From Lysobacteraceae bacterium (GTDB lineage Bacteria; Pseudomonadota; Gammaproteobacteria; Xanthomonadales; Xanthomonadaceae): 34,617 nt of DNA. Of this stretch, positions 33,481-34,617 are shown in pieces. The notes under the pieces were generated by a model. That model ran no database searches and was not told the DNA's origin. It saw only the letters and a list, made by a program, of their open reading frames with translations. The translations under genes were made by a program, and so were the position numbers. The DNA lies in the NCBI GenBank assembly GCA_030681035.1, contig JAUXUI010000068.1, positions 1 to 34,617 of the forward strand, given 5' to 3'. Positions within the stretch are counted from its first letter, which is position 1; each line of letters starts with the position of its first letter.

Positions 33481-33672
33481 GCAGTGCCGATGCGCCGCCC
33501 AACGGCAGAACGCTCAAGTTCGGCGCGAATAAATGACGCCAACTCTTTGGCTATAAAGGCTTTTATCCCGATCGCCAGCGTCCGCTGAAGATCATGCGAT
33601 ACTTTGTATTGCTATCAAATCACTGCTTCGCAGAAACACCTTGTAGCAAAAGCATTTAATGCTGTAGTGGCA

Positions 33673-33684
33673 TGTATATACAAT
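33673..33684 (+). promoter_or_regulatory. Possible -10 and small palindrome before the second toxin-antitoxin pair
   Basis: TACAAT (33679-33684) could be a -10 element 16 bases before the toxin ATG. It overlaps the 10-base palindrome TGTATATACA (33673-33682), a candidate operator. The region where a -35 is expected matches the consensus poorly. Confidence 0.35.
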
Positions 33685-33700
33685 AGCCCCTCTCCACGGA

Positions 33701-34009
33701 ATGTCTTGCTTGGTCATTGATATCCGGGTATGGCAGAAAATCGCAGGCAAACTTGCCGAAAAGCACCATGTGACAATCAGAGAGATCGAAGAATGCTTCG
33801 CCAATCGCTGCGGAGCGGAGCTGACGGACAGCAGGGAACAACACGCGTCCGACCCACCGACGAGGTGGTTTATCGCGGCAACCAATCATTGTCGCTTACT
33901 CAAAATCGTATACGTGCTACGCGATAGCAATGTGCATATTCGAACCGCCTATGAACCTAACGAAGTAGAACTAGCGATCTACCGCCGCCATGGCGGAAAC
34001 ACTGAATGA
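33701..34009 (+). CDS. Putative toxin, BrnT-like (annotated elsewhere as 'ADP-ribosyl hydrolase-like')
   Basis: The 102-residue basic protein contains KHHVTIREIEECFANR, DPPTRWFIAATN, RLLKIVYVLR and IRTAYEPNEVELAIYRR. This is a family of small proteins found paired with CopG/BrnA-type antitoxins. The enzyme name used in databases for relatives has no support here; BrnT-like ribonuclease folding is inferred from gene pairing. It starts at ATG 33701 with only a weak GGA ahead. The antitoxin gene starts 29 bases after its stop. The surrounding base composition is more AT-rich than the housekeeping genes, suggesting acquisition. Confidence 0.72.
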   Translation: MSCLVIDIRVWQKIAGKLAEKHHVTIREIEECFANRCGAELTDSREQHASDPPTRWFIAATNHCRLLKIVYVLRDSNVHIRTAYEPNEVELAIYRRHGGNTE

Positions 34010-34038
34010 CAACGTACTGACAAGGTGGAGAAAAGCTG

Positions 34039-34404
34039 ATGACGACCAATCGCAATAGCAATCTCACGCAAGACGAATGCCCTTGGGAAAACGGCACATT
34101 GGGCCGCGACGAGGCTCATGTCATGGCATTGGATGCCAAGACTTCCCGTGAAACCGACGACGCAACGGGCCTGCAGATGATTTCGATCCGCCTGGAAAAA
34201 TCGCTTCTGCGCGATCTGAAGGAAATTGCCGCTCAACATGGCATCGGCTATCAGCCAATGGTCCGCGATCTGCTGCATCGCTTCGCAACGGCTGAGATCA
34301 AGACGCTCCTGCAAGAACGGTTGCGCGAAGTTATGCAAGCGGAAACGAGTCAGGGCGAGTCGGTTGCACCCGTTGAAGAATTCATGGCACGTCGTAGCGC
34401 CTGA
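34039..34404 (+). CDS. CopG/BrnA-type antitoxin
   Basis: The 121-residue protein has an N-terminal segment WENGTLGRDEAHV that recurs in this antitoxin family. The ribbon-helix-helix-type segment is LQMISIRLEKSLLRDLKEIAAQHGIGYQPMVRDLLHRFA, and a charged C-terminal tail follows. It probably binds the preceding toxin and their promoter. GGTGGAG lies about nine bases before the ATG. Toxin-first order is as in brnTA. Confidence 0.78.
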   Translation: MTTNRNSNLTQDECPWENGTLGRDEAHVMALDAKTSRETDDATGLQMISIRLEKSLLRDLKEIAAQHGIGYQPMVRDLLHRFATAEIKTLLQERLREVMQAETSQGESVAPVEEFMARRSA

Positions 34405-34413
34405 GGCGGCGCT

Positions 34414-34480
34414 GGCGATACAGCCCGGCACCCTTCGCTATTACGAAAAATTTGGCCTGCTTCCCTGGGCCGGCCACTAG
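34414..34480 (+). pseudogene. Fragment of a MerR-family regulator
   Basis: A short frame ending in TAG at 34478-34480 reads IQPGTLRYYEKFGLLPWAGH. PGTLRYYEKFGLL is the second helix region of a MerR DNA-binding domain, but the rest of the gene is absent on both sides. It lies directly after the antitoxin stop. Confidence 0.65.
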
Positions 34481-34617
34481 CAGCCTGTCGGGCTTTGCTG
34501 GTCGAGGCGAAAATTCGCCTGCGCGAGGACAGATTTTCGCCGGATCGCCGGCGCGTAGCACCGCTACGGGTCAAGATTCGGCGGAAATATGCACCGCGCA
34601 GACGGATTTGCAGCCCG
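34481..34617. repeat. Probable dispersed repeat, running off the window
   Basis: The sequence begins AGCCTGTCGGGCTTTGCTGG (from 34482) and contains the pair GGCGAAAATTCGCC (34507-34520) and further inverted segments. The final CAGCCCG can pair with CGGGCTTTG near the start. It resembles sequence I have seen as a repeat near gene ends in Xanthomonadales, from memory and not checked. No gene is supported. Confidence 0.4.

Noticed and set aside
1-34617. CRISPR arrays, tRNA and rRNA genes
   Set aside because: No regularly spaced repeats were seen beyond the two-copy 51-bp tandem, and no cloverleaf or rRNA-like sequence was recognised by eye. A tRNAscan or covariance search would settle it.

Overview
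The window is GC-rich, densely coded gammaproteobacterial DNA. The best guess is the order Lysobacterales (Xanthomonadales). The reasons are the divergent lysM-dprA-smg / def-fmt-rsmB block beside topA, the slt-epimerase-cca block, a TonB2-type cluster, a 'GNWFDP' surface domain, and dispersed repeats of the GTAGGAGC (REP) and GGGAGAGGG kinds. The placement is inferred from gene content, not from a search. No rRNA, tRNA or CRISPR array was seen.

Layout. 1-343: the tail of an IS630 transposase and a cluster of REP sequences. 344-6138 (minus): topA, then smg, dprA and a LysM protein, with a repeat island at 3084-3273 between topA and smg. 6278-9052 (plus): def-fmt-rsmB. 9275-11631 (minus): argS and a SPOR-domain protein. 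11802-22823 (plus): a dedicated TonB2-type energy module (DUF3450 protein, TtpC-like protein, ExbB, ExbD, TonB, TPR protein), its TonB-dependent receptor, and a secreted beta-helix protein. A HigB/HigA-type toxin-antitoxin pair on the minus strand sits between the receptor and the beta-helix gene. 22982-26286: an LpxL-type acyltransferase, a REP pair, and two overlapping PH-domain membrane proteins. 26318-28790: a decayed MmeI-like restriction-modification gene carrying repeat insertions and a DUF559 nuclease cassette. 28915-33480: a STAS-like protein, a lytic transglycosylase, an NAD(P)-binding epimerase-like protein and cca. 33701-34617: a second toxin-antitoxin pair, a MerR fragment and a repeat-like tail.

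Four things stand out. (1) A very good PhoB box, with a third in-phase half-site, lies in front of the TonB operon, so the whole uptake system is probably phosphate-controlled. (2) The toxin-antitoxin segment is bracketed by a 34-bp direct repeat that duplicates the last codons and stop of the receptor gene, as if a cassette inserted there and regenerated the gene end. (3) A DUF559 PD-(D/E)XK nuclease domain bounded by 36/37-bp inverted repeats lies in frame inside the MmeI-like ORF, and a nuclease-free insertion of the same repeat family lies elsewhere in the same ORF. Together these look like a mobile element and its non-autonomous relatives. (4) The same gene has lost its original N-terminal nuclease region by an internal deletion that leaves only its first ~35 codons.

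Functionally, the chromosomal blocks are housekeeping: topology, DNA uptake, N-terminal formyl-Met processing, rRNA methylation, tRNA charging and CCA addition, and cell-wall turnover. The accessory content consists of the phosphate/TonB system, two toxin-antitoxin pairs, the restriction-modification remnant and several dispersed repeat families.
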